Source of the DNA: Bradyrhizobium icense
GTDB taxonomy: Bacteria; Pseudomonadota; Alphaproteobacteria; Rhizobiales; Xanthobacteraceae
Assembly: GCF_001693385.1 (NCBI RefSeq)
Contig: NZ_CP016428.1
Coordinates: 558,001 to 622,000 of the forward strand
Direction of reading: 5' to 3'
DNA length: 64,000 nt
Positions 55,968-63,562 of the stretch are shown here, in pieces; the first letter of the stretch is position 1; every line of letters begins with the position of its first letter. The notes beneath the pieces were generated by a model. The model saw only the letters and a program-made list of their open reading frames with translations. It was not told where the DNA came from and made no database searches. A program made the translations under genes and the position numbers.

Positions 55968-56336
55968 CTAAAGTCCAACAATTGAAAACAGTAGCGCTGC
56001 GGTCCACATCAAAATGGAGATGAGGGCGGTCCATCGCGCGCACAACAGGTACGTCTCGCGCATCATCGTTGAAACCAGCTTCTGCGCGATCGCCGGGGGC
56101 GGGCGACTTTCCTTGGGCACGTAGAGCCACATCTCGGTCCGGCGGTGATCCTTTGTCCGGGCTTCACGGGCTTTCAAGACGAGGACAAGCGTCATCGCCA
56201 TGGTCAAGAGACCACCGGCCTGAAAAGCCGACCGCGGGATGAAGGACATGGCGATCATGACGCAGAAGATCGCAAGCGACGCGAAGCCGCATGCGCGCAG
56301 CACCGTTTGATAGGCAAGACGGCGCATCTCTTCCAT
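55968..56336 (-). CDS. Small membrane protein, 122 aa
   Basis: Two N-terminal helices (VLRACGFASLAIFCVMIAMSFIP and AGGLLTMAMTLVLVLKA) are followed by a cytoplasmic stretch with TEMWLYVPKESRPPPAIAQKL and a third helix near the end (ALISILMWTAALLFSIVGL). No family recognised. It is read in the same direction as two further small membrane genes (56417-57087), 80 bases downstream of them. Confidence 0.65.
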   Translation of the reverse strand: MEEMRRLAYQTVLRACGFASLAIFCVMIAMSFIPRSAFQAGGLLTMAMTLVLVLKAREARTKDHRRTEMWLYVPKESRPPPAIAQKLVSTMMRETYLLCARWTALISILMWTAALLFSIVGL

Positions 56337-56416
56337 GCCCCGTATTACTCCGTCGTTCCGCGATAATCTCAGCGTAGCGGCAAGGCCTTCCGCTCTCAAC
56401 CCTCGGAAGCGGCCCG

Positions 56417-56740
56417 CTAAAGGCCGATCTGGAGAAAATTTCCAACGGCGGGCAGTGCCAGGAGCGCGGTTCCGGCAAGCCAGATCCATAGCGACACGTT
56501 GTTCGATTCCGAAGCGCCGGTAGCCCGCTCATAGATGGCCGCTGGAATTCCGCCGACGATGACGGTGGCGGTCGAAACCATCAGCGATGCGAACATCAAG
56601 GTCAGCGACACGCTTCCGAACAGCAGCGGGCCGGCCAGCGGCTTGACGTACAGCAGCGCGAAGATCAACCAAAGCTGGTTGAAAATGCCGTTGATCATTC
56701 CGAAGAATGCGATGCCGATGAAATAGAAATTTCGGTTCAT
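56417..56740 (-). CDS. Small membrane protein, 107 aa
   Basis: Begins MNRNFYFIGIAFFGMINGIFNQLWLIF and has three membrane helices, ending SESNNVSLWIWLAGTALLALPAVGNFLQIGL. Its ATG overlaps the TGA of the upstream gene (ATGA), so the two proteins are made together and probably interact. No family known to me. Confidence 0.7.
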   Translation of the reverse strand: MNRNFYFIGIAFFGMINGIFNQLWLIFALLYVKPLAGPLLFGSVSLTLMFASLMVSTATVIVGGIPAAIYERATGASESNNVSLWIWLAGTALLALPAVGNFLQIGL

Positions 56741-57087
56741 GACGCCGCTCCGCCGACCCGCGGGGCAAGATTGAACAGCAGCAATGTGTAGTGAAACCCG
56801 ACGCGCAGCCAGAACAACCAGACGAAGCCGAACAGCCATAGCAAGACCGGGGCAGTGATCTTCGGCGTGACCAGCGCGACGACGGCAACTACGGGATCGG
56901 TGACCCTGCAGAAAAACCGCCAGATGTAATTCGGCGAATCCGCATCGACCATCAGGCCGAGCAGGACACGGCCCAGCATGGTGTACATCAGCGCTGCCAG
57001 GACGAAATTCGGCAGGTGGAAGTACCAGTAGGCGGCCAGCGAACTTGAAGTACCCAAAGTCGGACTCTCCTGGTCTGCTTGCGCCAT
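56737..57087 (-). CDS. YggT-like membrane protein, 116 aa
   Basis: A protein with about three membrane helices. The segment PNFVLAALMYTMLGRVLLGLMVD and FCRVTDPVVAVVALVTPKITAPVLLWLFG match the YggT pattern of short cytoplasmic-membrane proteins. It begins MAQADQESPTLG. Translation is coupled to the next gene by ATGA. Function unknown. Confidence 0.75.
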   Translation of the reverse strand: MAQADQESPTLGTSSSLAAYWYFHLPNFVLAALMYTMLGRVLLGLMVDADSPNYIWRFFCRVTDPVVAVVALVTPKITAPVLLWLFGFVWLFWLRVGFHYTLLLFNLAPRVGGAAS

Positions 57088-57176
57088 CGACGAACGGACA
57101 TGTGATCGCGACGGCGGTCAACAATGGCAAGCGACGGCTCCGCCTGCAAGCCGGGTTACTCACGCTCCTCTACCAA

Positions 57177-57206
57177 AACAAAACGGGGCCTCGTGAGGCC
57201 CCGTTT
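57177..57206 (-). terminator. Intrinsic terminator for the symporter gene
   Basis: AAACGGGGCCTC (57181-57192) pairs with GAGGCCCCGTTT (57195-57206). Read on the minus strand, the stem is followed by TTTTGTTTT, a proper U-rich tail. It lies 23 bases after the symporter stop. Confidence 0.88.
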
Positions 57207-57228
57207 GCCGAAACGTGTAGCAGGTCTG

Positions 57229-59205
57229 CTAGGTCGTCTTTTCCTCGAGCACCGTCCTGCCTCGCGGCTTCCGGATGTCGTCGACATAGGCTTGCATTTC
57301 CGCCGAAGGCTCCCTGCCGAGCTTGCTGACGATGTAGATCACAGCGAAGCCGAGCGGAGCGCCCAACAAGCCGCAGGCGATGTTGGTCAGGTTGAACCAG
57401 CCGACCTTGTTGGCCAGCGGGTGCGCGAGCGTCGGGAAGCTTTCCATGGCGTTGGGCAACGCCATGGCCTTGGCGATGTCGACCAGCGGCGCTCCCGTTG
57501 CCGCGTTCAATAGCGACGTCATGCCGAAGTACTTCACGCCCGCGCCCGGGAAGTACCGGGTCGTGACGAGATAGAACAGGCACAGTCCGAAGCCGGCAAT
57601 GATGCCGCAGATCGCTCCCGTCGCCGTCGCACGCTTCCACCAGACCCCCATCACGAGTGCCGGGAAGTTGCCGGCCATCGCCAGAGAGAATGCCCAGCCG
57701 ACCATGGCCAGGATATCCCCGGGCTTGGTCGCGGCTGTTGCTGCTGCAACCACCGCGACGATCAGCAGCAGGACGCGGGCGACGATCAGCCGGCGCGCGG
57801 TCGGCGCGTTCGGGTCGACCATCTTGTAGTAGACGTCGTGCGACAGTGCGTTGGCGATGGCGAGCAGCAGCCCGTCAGCGGTCGACAGTGCGGCGGCGAG
57901 ACCGCCCGCGGCCACCAGGCCCGAGATCACATAGGGAAGTCCCGCGATTTCCGGCGTGGAAAGCACGATCACGTCGGTATTGATGACGAAGTCCTGCAGC
58001 CTGACCACGCCGGGATGATCCGCAATGGCCTTGCACGCAGCGATAACCGCGTCGATGCTAGCTGCGTTCTTGCCGCAGATCTGGATCAGCCCGAGTTCGC
58101 CCCAGCTGAACAACCACGGGCGAATCGCCGACAGATCCCGTCCGATGATGTTGGTGTAGACCTCCAGCTTCGAGAACGCCGCGTAGGCCGGCGCCGAGAA
58201 GTACAGCAGGAAGATGAACAGCAGCGACCAGGCGACCGACTGGCGCGCTTCACGCACCGACGGGGTGGTGAAGTAGCGCATCAGGATGTGCGGCAAGGAA
58301 GCCGTGCCGACCATCATGCACATGATGATCGCGAAGAAGTTGAGTGGGGTGTAGTTGAAGAAGGGCTGAATGTGCGGCTTCAGCGTGGCGGCCGTCGTCA
58401 GACCGGTCGCCAGCATCTCCTGCTCGCGCGCCGTGATGTCGGCGATCGCCTGTCCGTAGGTCAGTTCCGGAATCGGAAAGCCGTAGTTCTTGGTGGACAG
58501 GATCACGATCGGCGTCAGGTAGGCGATGATCAGCACGATGTACTGGGCCACCTGGGTCCAGGTCACCGCCCGCATGCCTCCCAGCATCGAGCACACCAGG
58601 ATGCCGACGAGCCCGGCGAACACCGCAAGTTCGAACTGCATGCCGAGGAAGCGCGAGGCAATCAGGCCGGTGCCGTAGATCTGCGCCGTCACGTAGGTGA
58701 AGGAGCAGGCAACCAGCACGATCACGCCGAGACCGCGGGCGAAGTTGCCGCCATAGCGGAACGCCAGGAAGTCAGGCACCGTATAGGCGCCGAACTTGCG
58801 CAGGTACGGTCCGATCAGGATCGACACCAGCACGAAGCCGCCGGTCCATCCCAGCACCCACGCCAGGCCATCATAGCCGAGCAGGAACAATGTGCCGGCC
58901 ATACCAACGAATGAAGCCGCGGACATCCAGTCGGCGCCGGTCGCCATGCCGTTATAGAATGCGGGCACGCTGCGGCCGGCGACGTAGTACTCGGACACTT
59001 GCGCTGTGCGCGATAGAATGCCGATGATGGCGTAAACCGCGAGTGTAAAGAACACGAAGAGATAGCCGAGGATCTTGTTGGGAACTCCAACCTGCTCGAG
59101 CACTGCAAGCAGAATCACGAAGGCGAGAAAGCCTCCCGTGTAGAAGCCGTAGATCTTTCCGAGATTGCTGAGGAAGTCGGTGCCGCCTGAAGTTCTTGTA
59201 GCCAT
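57229..59205 (-). CDS. Sodium:solute symporter, VC_2705-type (acetate/monocarboxylate-like)
   Basis: A 658-residue member of the SSS family with about 13 membrane helices. Visible marks are the helix SEYYVAGRSVPAFYNGMATGADWMSAASFVGMAGTLFLLGYDGL, followed by TGGFVLVSILIGPYLRKFGAYTVPDFLAFRYG, and the Na+-site region AAALSTADGLLLAIANALSHDVYY. The start is ATG 59205. Upstream is a DUF4212 small subunit, the usual partner in this subfamily; related transporters take up acetate and other short carboxylates. The downstream terminator is strong. Co-location with a CBS/nucleotidyltransferase protein and a response regulator suggests tight regulation. Confidence 0.9.
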   Translation of the reverse strand: MATRTSGGTDFLSNLGKIYGFYTGGFLAFVILLAVLEQVGVPNKILGYLFVFFTLAVYAIIGILSRTAQVSEYYVAGRSVPAFYNGMATGADWMSAASFVGMAGTLFLLGYDGLAWVLGWTGGFVLVSILIGPYLRKFGAYTVPDFLAFRYGGNFARGLGVIVLVACSFTYVTAQIYGTGLIASRFLGMQFELAVFAGLVGILVCSMLGGMRAVTWTQVAQYIVLIIAYLTPIVILSTKNYGFPIPELTYGQAIADITAREQEMLATGLTTAATLKPHIQPFFNYTPLNFFAIIMCMMVGTASLPHILMRYFTTPSVREARQSVAWSLLFIFLLYFSAPAYAAFSKLEVYTNIIGRDLSAIRPWLFSWGELGLIQICGKNAASIDAVIAACKAIADHPGVVRLQDFVINTDVIVLSTPEIAGLPYVISGLVAAGGLAAALSTADGLLLAIANALSHDVYYKMVDPNAPTARRLIVARVLLLIVAVVAAATAATKPGDILAMVGWAFSLAMAGNFPALVMGVWWKRATATGAICGIIAGFGLCLFYLVTTRYFPGAGVKYFGMTSLLNAATGAPLVDIAKAMALPNAMESFPTLAHPLANKVGWFNLTNIACGLLGAPLGFAVIYIVSKLGREPSAEMQAYVDDIRKPRGRTVLEEKTT

Positions 59206-59218
59206 ATCCGCTTCCCCC

Positions 59219-59497
59219 TCAATCTTCCTCGGCAAAGCCGAATTCGCGGTCAATCTTGTCCTGCTGCTTCGCGAACACGAACAGCATGACCACAAAGATG
59301 ATCAGCGAGCCCTGTGCGGCCATGTAGAAGCCGAGCGGGAAGCCCAGAACAGGAATGATGATGTTGTTGAGCGGCTTCACGAACATGTGGATGACGAAGC
59401 CGAAGAAGAACCAGACGCCGAGATGCGTGAACATCAGACGCGATGTCTTCGCCCAGTGCGCCTCTTCTCTCTGTTTCAGGTTTGCAGAATCAGCCAT
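59219..59497 (-). CDS. DUF4212 symporter small subunit, 92 aa
   Basis: A small membrane protein with two helices (SRLMFTHLGVWFFFGFVIHMFV and GFPLGFYMAAQGSLIIFVVMLFVFA), ending in an acidic cytoplasmic tail (QQDKIDREFGFAEED). DUF4212 proteins are encoded next to VC_2705-type symporters and are thought to be needed for their function. It overlaps the symporter operon by a 13-base gap. I use Met 59497 as start. Confidence 0.9.
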   Translation of the reverse strand: MADSANLKQREEAHWAKTSRLMFTHLGVWFFFGFVIHMFVKPLNNIIIPVLGFPLGFYMAAQGSLIIFVVMLFVFAKQQDKIDREFGFAEED

Positions 59498-59771
59498 CGG
59501 TTGCGTATCCTCCTCAAGGCACCGGTCACACCGGGATTGAATGATCGAGGGGATTGCAATCCCGTAGTACGGCGTCCCCCCTTGCCGCTGTCCCAACCGA
59601 TCTTTTGGCGGTTTGGGAATGGGAACTTCTAACATCCCGAATGGCCAGCCTTAATAATACTTTCGGGGGGTAGAGCCTGCTAATAACAATGCTGCATTGG
59701 AATCATTGGACTTTGCAGGTACCGGATTTGCGTACAAGCTGAGCTCAAGCTGGCTGCGGGACTGGAATGCA
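59498..59771. other. Divergent regulatory region between symporter and the plus-strand genes
   Basis: About 275 bases that should contain both promoters. It holds the perfect palindrome GGGATTGCAATCCC (59550-59563). A partial copy of its left arm (GGGATTG, 59533-59539) lies 17 bases before it. Confidence 0.5.
59550..59563. promoter_or_regulatory. Perfect palindrome upstream of DUF4212/symporter
   Basis: GGGATTGCAATCCC is a perfect 14-bp palindrome 53 bases before the DUF4212 start. It may be the operator for a dimeric regulator such as the response regulator at 62830. Confidence 0.45.
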
Positions 59772-60380
59772 ATGAAGCTGTTCGAAAAACTGTTTCGTCC
59801 CCGTCCGCCGATTCGCGACCGCAAGGCGCTTGCGGACTTCGTCGATGCGCAGTCGGCGTTCATAGTGCAGAAGGGCATCTACGAATATTCCCGCGCCCGC
59901 GCAGGCCATTACGCCAAGGTGCTGTTTGCCGAGGAGGGATTTGCCAAATCGGTCGAACACGCACGCTGGCAGGCCTTTCCGCTCGGGCTGGCGATGGTCG
60001 GCGAGACGGTAGATGTCGTGTTGCGCCCGCACGCCGGCGAAGAGCGCCGGGCGGTGCTCGACCAGATCATCGCGGTCGTCCTTTCGGTCTTCGACCGCTA
60101 TCCGGTGCCGCCCTCGATCGGCGAGGCCGCCTGGCAGGAGGCGCGGCGCGAAATGGCGCATCGGCTCGATCTCGTCGGGGGTCATGCTCCCAAGCGGGTG
60201 ATGGACATTCCCGAACCGCTGGCCGAGAGCTACTTTGCCATGATGCCGATCCACGAAAAGCTGCGCGGGCGGGATTTCGCCACCACGCGCAATTACCTGC
60301 GCGTCTGCCTGTGCAACATCCATGACGAATTGGTCGACCGCATCGACGCGCCTGCCGTGACCCGCGCGCTGCTTGAATAG
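59772..60380 (+). CDS. Conserved hypothetical protein, 202 aa, in the symporter cluster
   Basis: A soluble protein with no membrane segment, beginning MKLFEKLFRPRPPIRDRKALADFVDAQSAFIVQKGIYEYSRARAGHYAK. The middle has EHARWQAFPLGLAMVGETVDVVLRP and the end NYLRVCLCNIHDELVDRIDAPAVTRALLE. This belongs to an uncharacterised group that I associate with symporter/CBS gene clusters. It lies 69 bases before the DnaQ-CBS-nucleotidyltransferase gene on the same strand and may work with it. Start ATG 59772 is chosen over a TTG at 59697. Confidence 0.72.
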   Translation: MKLFEKLFRPRPPIRDRKALADFVDAQSAFIVQKGIYEYSRARAGHYAKVLFAEEGFAKSVEHARWQAFPLGLAMVGETVDVVLRPHAGEERRAVLDQIIAVVLSVFDRYPVPPSIGEAAWQEARREMAHRLDLVGGHAPKRVMDIPEPLAESYFAMMPIHEKLRGRDFATTRNYLRVCLCNIHDELVDRIDAPAVTRALLE

Positions 60381-60449
60381 GCGCTCAGCGCGCGCTAATG
60401 CCAAGCTCGTCGGGCGGCACCGGCGGTGCGTCGGTGAGGGAGGAGGGCG

Positions 60450-62582
60450 ATGGACAGGACGGCTGGCGGTGCCCCGCTTTTGTCGCTCGACGCCGTTGTC
60501 ATCGATGTCGAAACCACCGGGCTCGATCCACGCAAGGCGCGGGTGATCGAGCTTGCCGGTGTACGGCTCACCGCCGGAAAGCCGGATGCTGACGGTTCGT
60601 TTCGTCAGCTGCTCCGGCCGGTCGGCGAATCGATCCCTGTCGAGACGACGCGTATCCACGGTATCGACGATGCCATGGTTGCCGGCTCGCCCCGCTTCGC
60701 GGAGGTCTGGCCGCGATTCGACGCGTTTCTCGGTCGGGCCGTTGTCGTCGGGCACATGATCGGATTCGATCTCGCGATGCTGAAGCGCGAATGCGAACTG
60801 GCCGGGTTGCCATGGTCGCGCCCCCGGACGCTCGATACCAGGCTACTTGCGGAGATCGCCGCGCCGGACCTGGCCGGCTACGAGCTGGAGAAGCTCGCGG
60901 CCTGGCTGGGCATCGACATGGTTGACCGGCATTCTGCGCTGGGCGATGCGCTCACGACCGCGCGGATATTCCCGGCGCTGGTGCCGAAGCTGCGCGAACA
61001 CGGCATCCGCACCGTTGCCGAAGCCGAACGCGCCTGCCGCGCGTTCACCGCCGTGCTCGACGATCAGGTGCGGAGCGGGTGGATCGAGGCGGTCGACGGC
61101 ACGGCCCGTATCGATGCCGAGCGAACGCTGAAGCGCTTCGACAGCTATGTGTTTCGCCACCGCGTCGGCGACATCATGCGGGCGCCGGCGATCTTCGTCC
61201 CGTCGGCCGCCACGGTCGGTGAAGCGCTGGCGCGAATGACGGACGAGAAGATATCGGCTGTCTACGTGCACGGGCTGCAGCCGGGCATGGACGTCAGGGC
61301 TGTCGATGCGGGCATTGTCACGGAGCGCGACGTGCTGCGCGCCGTCGCCCGGTTCGGTGCCCCGGCGCTGCAGCGGCCCGTTGCCGAGATCATGAGCACG
61401 CCACTGGCGGCGGTCCCGGCGGATGCGTTTGTCTATCGCGCGATCGCCCGGATGAACCGTCTCAAGACCCGCCATCTCGGTGTCGTCGATGAGGCCGGCC
61501 ACGTGGCCGGTGCACTGTCAACGCGTGATCTGCTGCGCCTGCGCGCAGGCGACGCCATCTCGCTCGGCGAGGCGATAGATGATGCAGGCGATGCGCATGC
61601 GCTATCGGCGGCGTGGGCGCAGTTGCCGCGGGTCGCGCAAATGCTTTTGGCGGAAGGATTGTCCGGCCGCGATATCGCCGAGATCATTTCCCGGGAATTG
61701 GGAGCTCTCTCCCTGCAGGCCGCCGTGATCGCCGAGCGGATCATGCGGGTGAGTGGCCGCGGCGAGCCGCCGTGCCCCTATGCCTTGCTGGTTCTCGGAT
61801 CGGCCGGACGCGGCGAAAGCCTGCTGGCGATGGATCAGGACAACGCCTTGATCTTTACGCAGGGCGATCCTGATGGCGAGGAGGATCGCTGGTTTGCGGA
61901 ATTCGGGACGCATGTCGCCGATATCCTGCACGAGGCCGGGGTGCCGTATTGCAAGGGCGGCGTGATGGCGAAGAACGCGCTCTGGCGGGGCTCGGTAGCA
62001 ACATGGCGGGAGCGGATCGACCAATGGATCATGCGTTCCAAGCCAGCCGATCTATTGTCGGTCGATATCTTCTTCGACCTGCGGGCGGTTCACGGCGACG
62101 GCAGCCTTGCTGTCTCGGTGCGTCAGGCGGCCTTCGCGGCGGCCGAAGGCCAGGTCGCGTTTATCAAACTGCTGGTCGAGAACGTCAGCGTTCCGGCAAG
62201 CCTGAAATTTTTCGGCGGGATCCGCACGGTCGCCGGCCGTATCGACCTCAAGGCGGCCGGACTGTTTGGGCTCGTTGCATGGGTGCGCGCGGTGGCAATC
62301 CGCTATCACGTTATGGAACGGTCGACGTCGGCGCGACTCGCCGGCGTGAAGGCGAGGGTTCAGGCCAGCGAGAGCGATCTCGATGCGCTTGGCGAAGCCC
62401 AGGGCACCTTTCTCGATCTCATCCTGTCGCAGCAGGTTGAGGACATCGCCTCCGGCATCCCGCCTTCCAACGCGGTTGCCGTAAAGCGATTGTCGAGCCG
62501 TGACCTCGATCGGCTGCGTACGGCACTTGCTGCGGTTTCCACCATCGATGAGCTCGGCCGCGACCTCCTGTTCAGGGATTGA
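60450..62582 (+). CDS. DnaQ-exonuclease/CBS/DUF294-nucleotidyltransferase fusion protein
   Basis: A 710-residue multidomain protein. Residues about 12-175 are a DEDD 3'-5' exonuclease domain with ExoI DVETTGLD (Asp19, Glu21), ExoII VVGHMIGFDLA (Asp107) and ExoIII HSALGDALTTARIF (His161, Asp166), so the catalytic residues are all present. A CBS pair (about 239-368, starting VGDIMRAPAIFV and VAEIMSTPLAAV) would sense adenine nucleotides. From about 375 comes a DUF294/GlnD-type nucleotidyltransferase with GSAGRGESLLAMDQDNALI (Ser451, Asp462, Asp464) and its C-terminal helical partner. It probably modifies or regulates transport in response to nucleotide level; substrate and partner are unknown. 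Confidence 0.9.
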   Translation: MDRTAGGAPLLSLDAVVIDVETTGLDPRKARVIELAGVRLTAGKPDADGSFRQLLRPVGESIPVETTRIHGIDDAMVAGSPRFAEVWPRFDAFLGRAVVVGHMIGFDLAMLKRECELAGLPWSRPRTLDTRLLAEIAAPDLAGYELEKLAAWLGIDMVDRHSALGDALTTARIFPALVPKLREHGIRTVAEAERACRAFTAVLDDQVRSGWIEAVDGTARIDAERTLKRFDSYVFRHRVGDIMRAPAIFVPSAATVGEALARMTDEKISAVYVHGLQPGMDVRAVDAGIVTERDVLRAVARFGAPALQRPVAEIMSTPLAAVPADAFVYRAIARMNRLKTRHLGVVDEAGHVAGALSTRDLLRLRAGDAISLGEAIDDAGDAHALSAAWAQLPRVAQMLLAEGLSGRDIAEIISRELGALSLQAAVIAERIMRVSGRGEPPCPYALLVLGSAGRGESLLAMDQDNALIFTQGDPDGEEDRWFAEFGTHVADILHEAGVPYCKGGVMAKNALWRGSVATWRERIDQWIMRSKPADLLSVDIFFDLRAVHGDGSLAVSVRQAAFAAAEGQVAFIKLLVENVSVPASLKFFGGIRTVAGRIDLKAAGLFGLVAWVRAVAIRYHVMERSTSARLAGVKARVQASESDLDALGEAQGTFLDLILSQQVEDIASGIPPSNAVAVKRLSSRDLDRLRTALAAVSTIDELGRDLLFRD

Positions 62583-62829
62583 CGCGGCGTCCTTTCGAAA
62601 GCGAAGCATTTTTCTCTGAGTTCCCTGTGGGCTCGGCCGGCGCGGCCCAAATCCCAGTTATTCATTCTTTTGCGCTGCACCATCGACGGAAATTGGTGCC
62701 GATTAACTGCTTTTGCGCAACGCGGGAAAGGTTGCCTTGCAAGTCGCCTGCTGACGGTGGACAATCAAATTGCTGACGATCAGCAACGACTTGCATGCTT
62801 TCCCGACCTCTTGTCGGCGCCTGGAACAG
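62583..62829. other. Intergenic region with an inverted repeat upstream of the response regulator
   Basis: About 250 bases. Two copies of CTTTTGCGC (62667-62675 and 62710-62718) are 43 bases apart, and TTGCTGA-CGA-TCAGCAA spans 62770-62786. This would be the promoter of the response-regulator gene. Confidence 0.5.
62770..62786. promoter_or_regulatory. Inverted repeat upstream of the response regulator
   Basis: TTGCTGA-CGA-TCAGCAA is a perfect 7-bp inverted repeat with a 3-base centre, 44 bases before ATG 62830. It may be an autoregulatory operator. Confidence 0.4.
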
Positions 62830-63504
62830 ATGATTGCTGCTGCCAATACCCATCTCGTCATCGCCGATGACCATCCGCTCTTCCGCGACGCTCTGCGCCA
62901 GGCGGTGGCCAGTGTCGTGGCTTCGGCCGCCGTCAGCGAGGCCGGCACGTTCGACGAACTCACCGCGCTGCTCGAGCGCGATTCCGACGTCGACCTGATC
63001 CTGCTCGATCTCACGATGCCGGGGATTTCGGGCTTCTCGGGGCTGATCTATCTGCGCGCGCAATACCCGGCGATCCCGGTGGTGGTCGTGTCGGCTAGCG
63101 ACGATGCGGCCACGATCCGGCGGTCGCTCGATTTCGGTGCCTCCGGCTTCATTCCCAAACGCTTCGGCGTCGAGACGCTGCGCGACGCCATCATGAAAGT
63201 GATGGAGGGCGACGTCTGGGTGCCGCCGGACACCGATCTCTCCTCGGCCAGCGACCCCGACATGACGAGGCTGCGCGACCGCCTGGTGACGCTCACCCCG
63301 CAGCAGGTGCGGGTGCTGATGATGCTGTCGGAGGGGCTGCTCAACAAGCAGATCGCCTACGAGCTCGGCGTGTCGGAAGCGACCATCAAGGCCCACGTCT
63401 CGGCGATCCTGCAGAAGCTCGGCGTCGAAAGCCGCACGCAGGCGGTGATTGCGGCGGCAAAGATCTCCGGCGGCCAGTGGCGCCAGGGCACGCCGACGAC
63501 TTAG
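62830..63504 (+). CDS. LuxR/NarL-type response regulator
   Basis: A 224-residue regulator with a receiver domain (HLVIADDHPLFRDALRQAV, phosphorylation Asp60 in LILLDLTMPG, Lys in GFIPKRFGVE) and a LuxR-type helix-turn-helix (LTPQQVRVLMMLSEGLLNKQIAYELGVSEATIKAHVSAILQKLGVESRTQAVIAA). It has the look of the ErdR/CrbR group that controls acetate and ethanol metabolism genes together with symporters. No kinase is in the cluster. The Met at 62830 is chosen because the longer frame would start inside the upstream inverted repeat. Confidence 0.92.
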   Translation: MIAAANTHLVIADDHPLFRDALRQAVASVVASAAVSEAGTFDELTALLERDSDVDLILLDLTMPGISGFSGLIYLRAQYPAIPVVVVSASDDAATIRRSLDFGASGFIPKRFGVETLRDAIMKVMEGDVWVPPDTDLSSASDPDMTRLRDRLVTLTPQQVRVLMMLSEGLLNKQIAYELGVSEATIKAHVSAILQKLGVESRTQAVIAAAKISGGQWRQGTPTT

Positions 63505-63507
63505 ACC

Positions 63508-63538
63508 GTAGGATGGGTGGAGCGCAGCGATACCCATC
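63508..63538. repeat. REP-like palindrome with GTAG head next to the RAYT gene
   Basis: GTAG (63508-63511) is followed directly by GATGGGT (63512-63518), a 13-base loop and ACCCATC (63532-63538). A GTAG tetranucleotide followed by a palindrome, immediately upstream of a RAYT gene, is the known layout of the REP elements those proteins recognise. Confidence 0.75.
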
Positions 63539-63562
63539 ACCTCGCCATCCGCGAACACGCCC

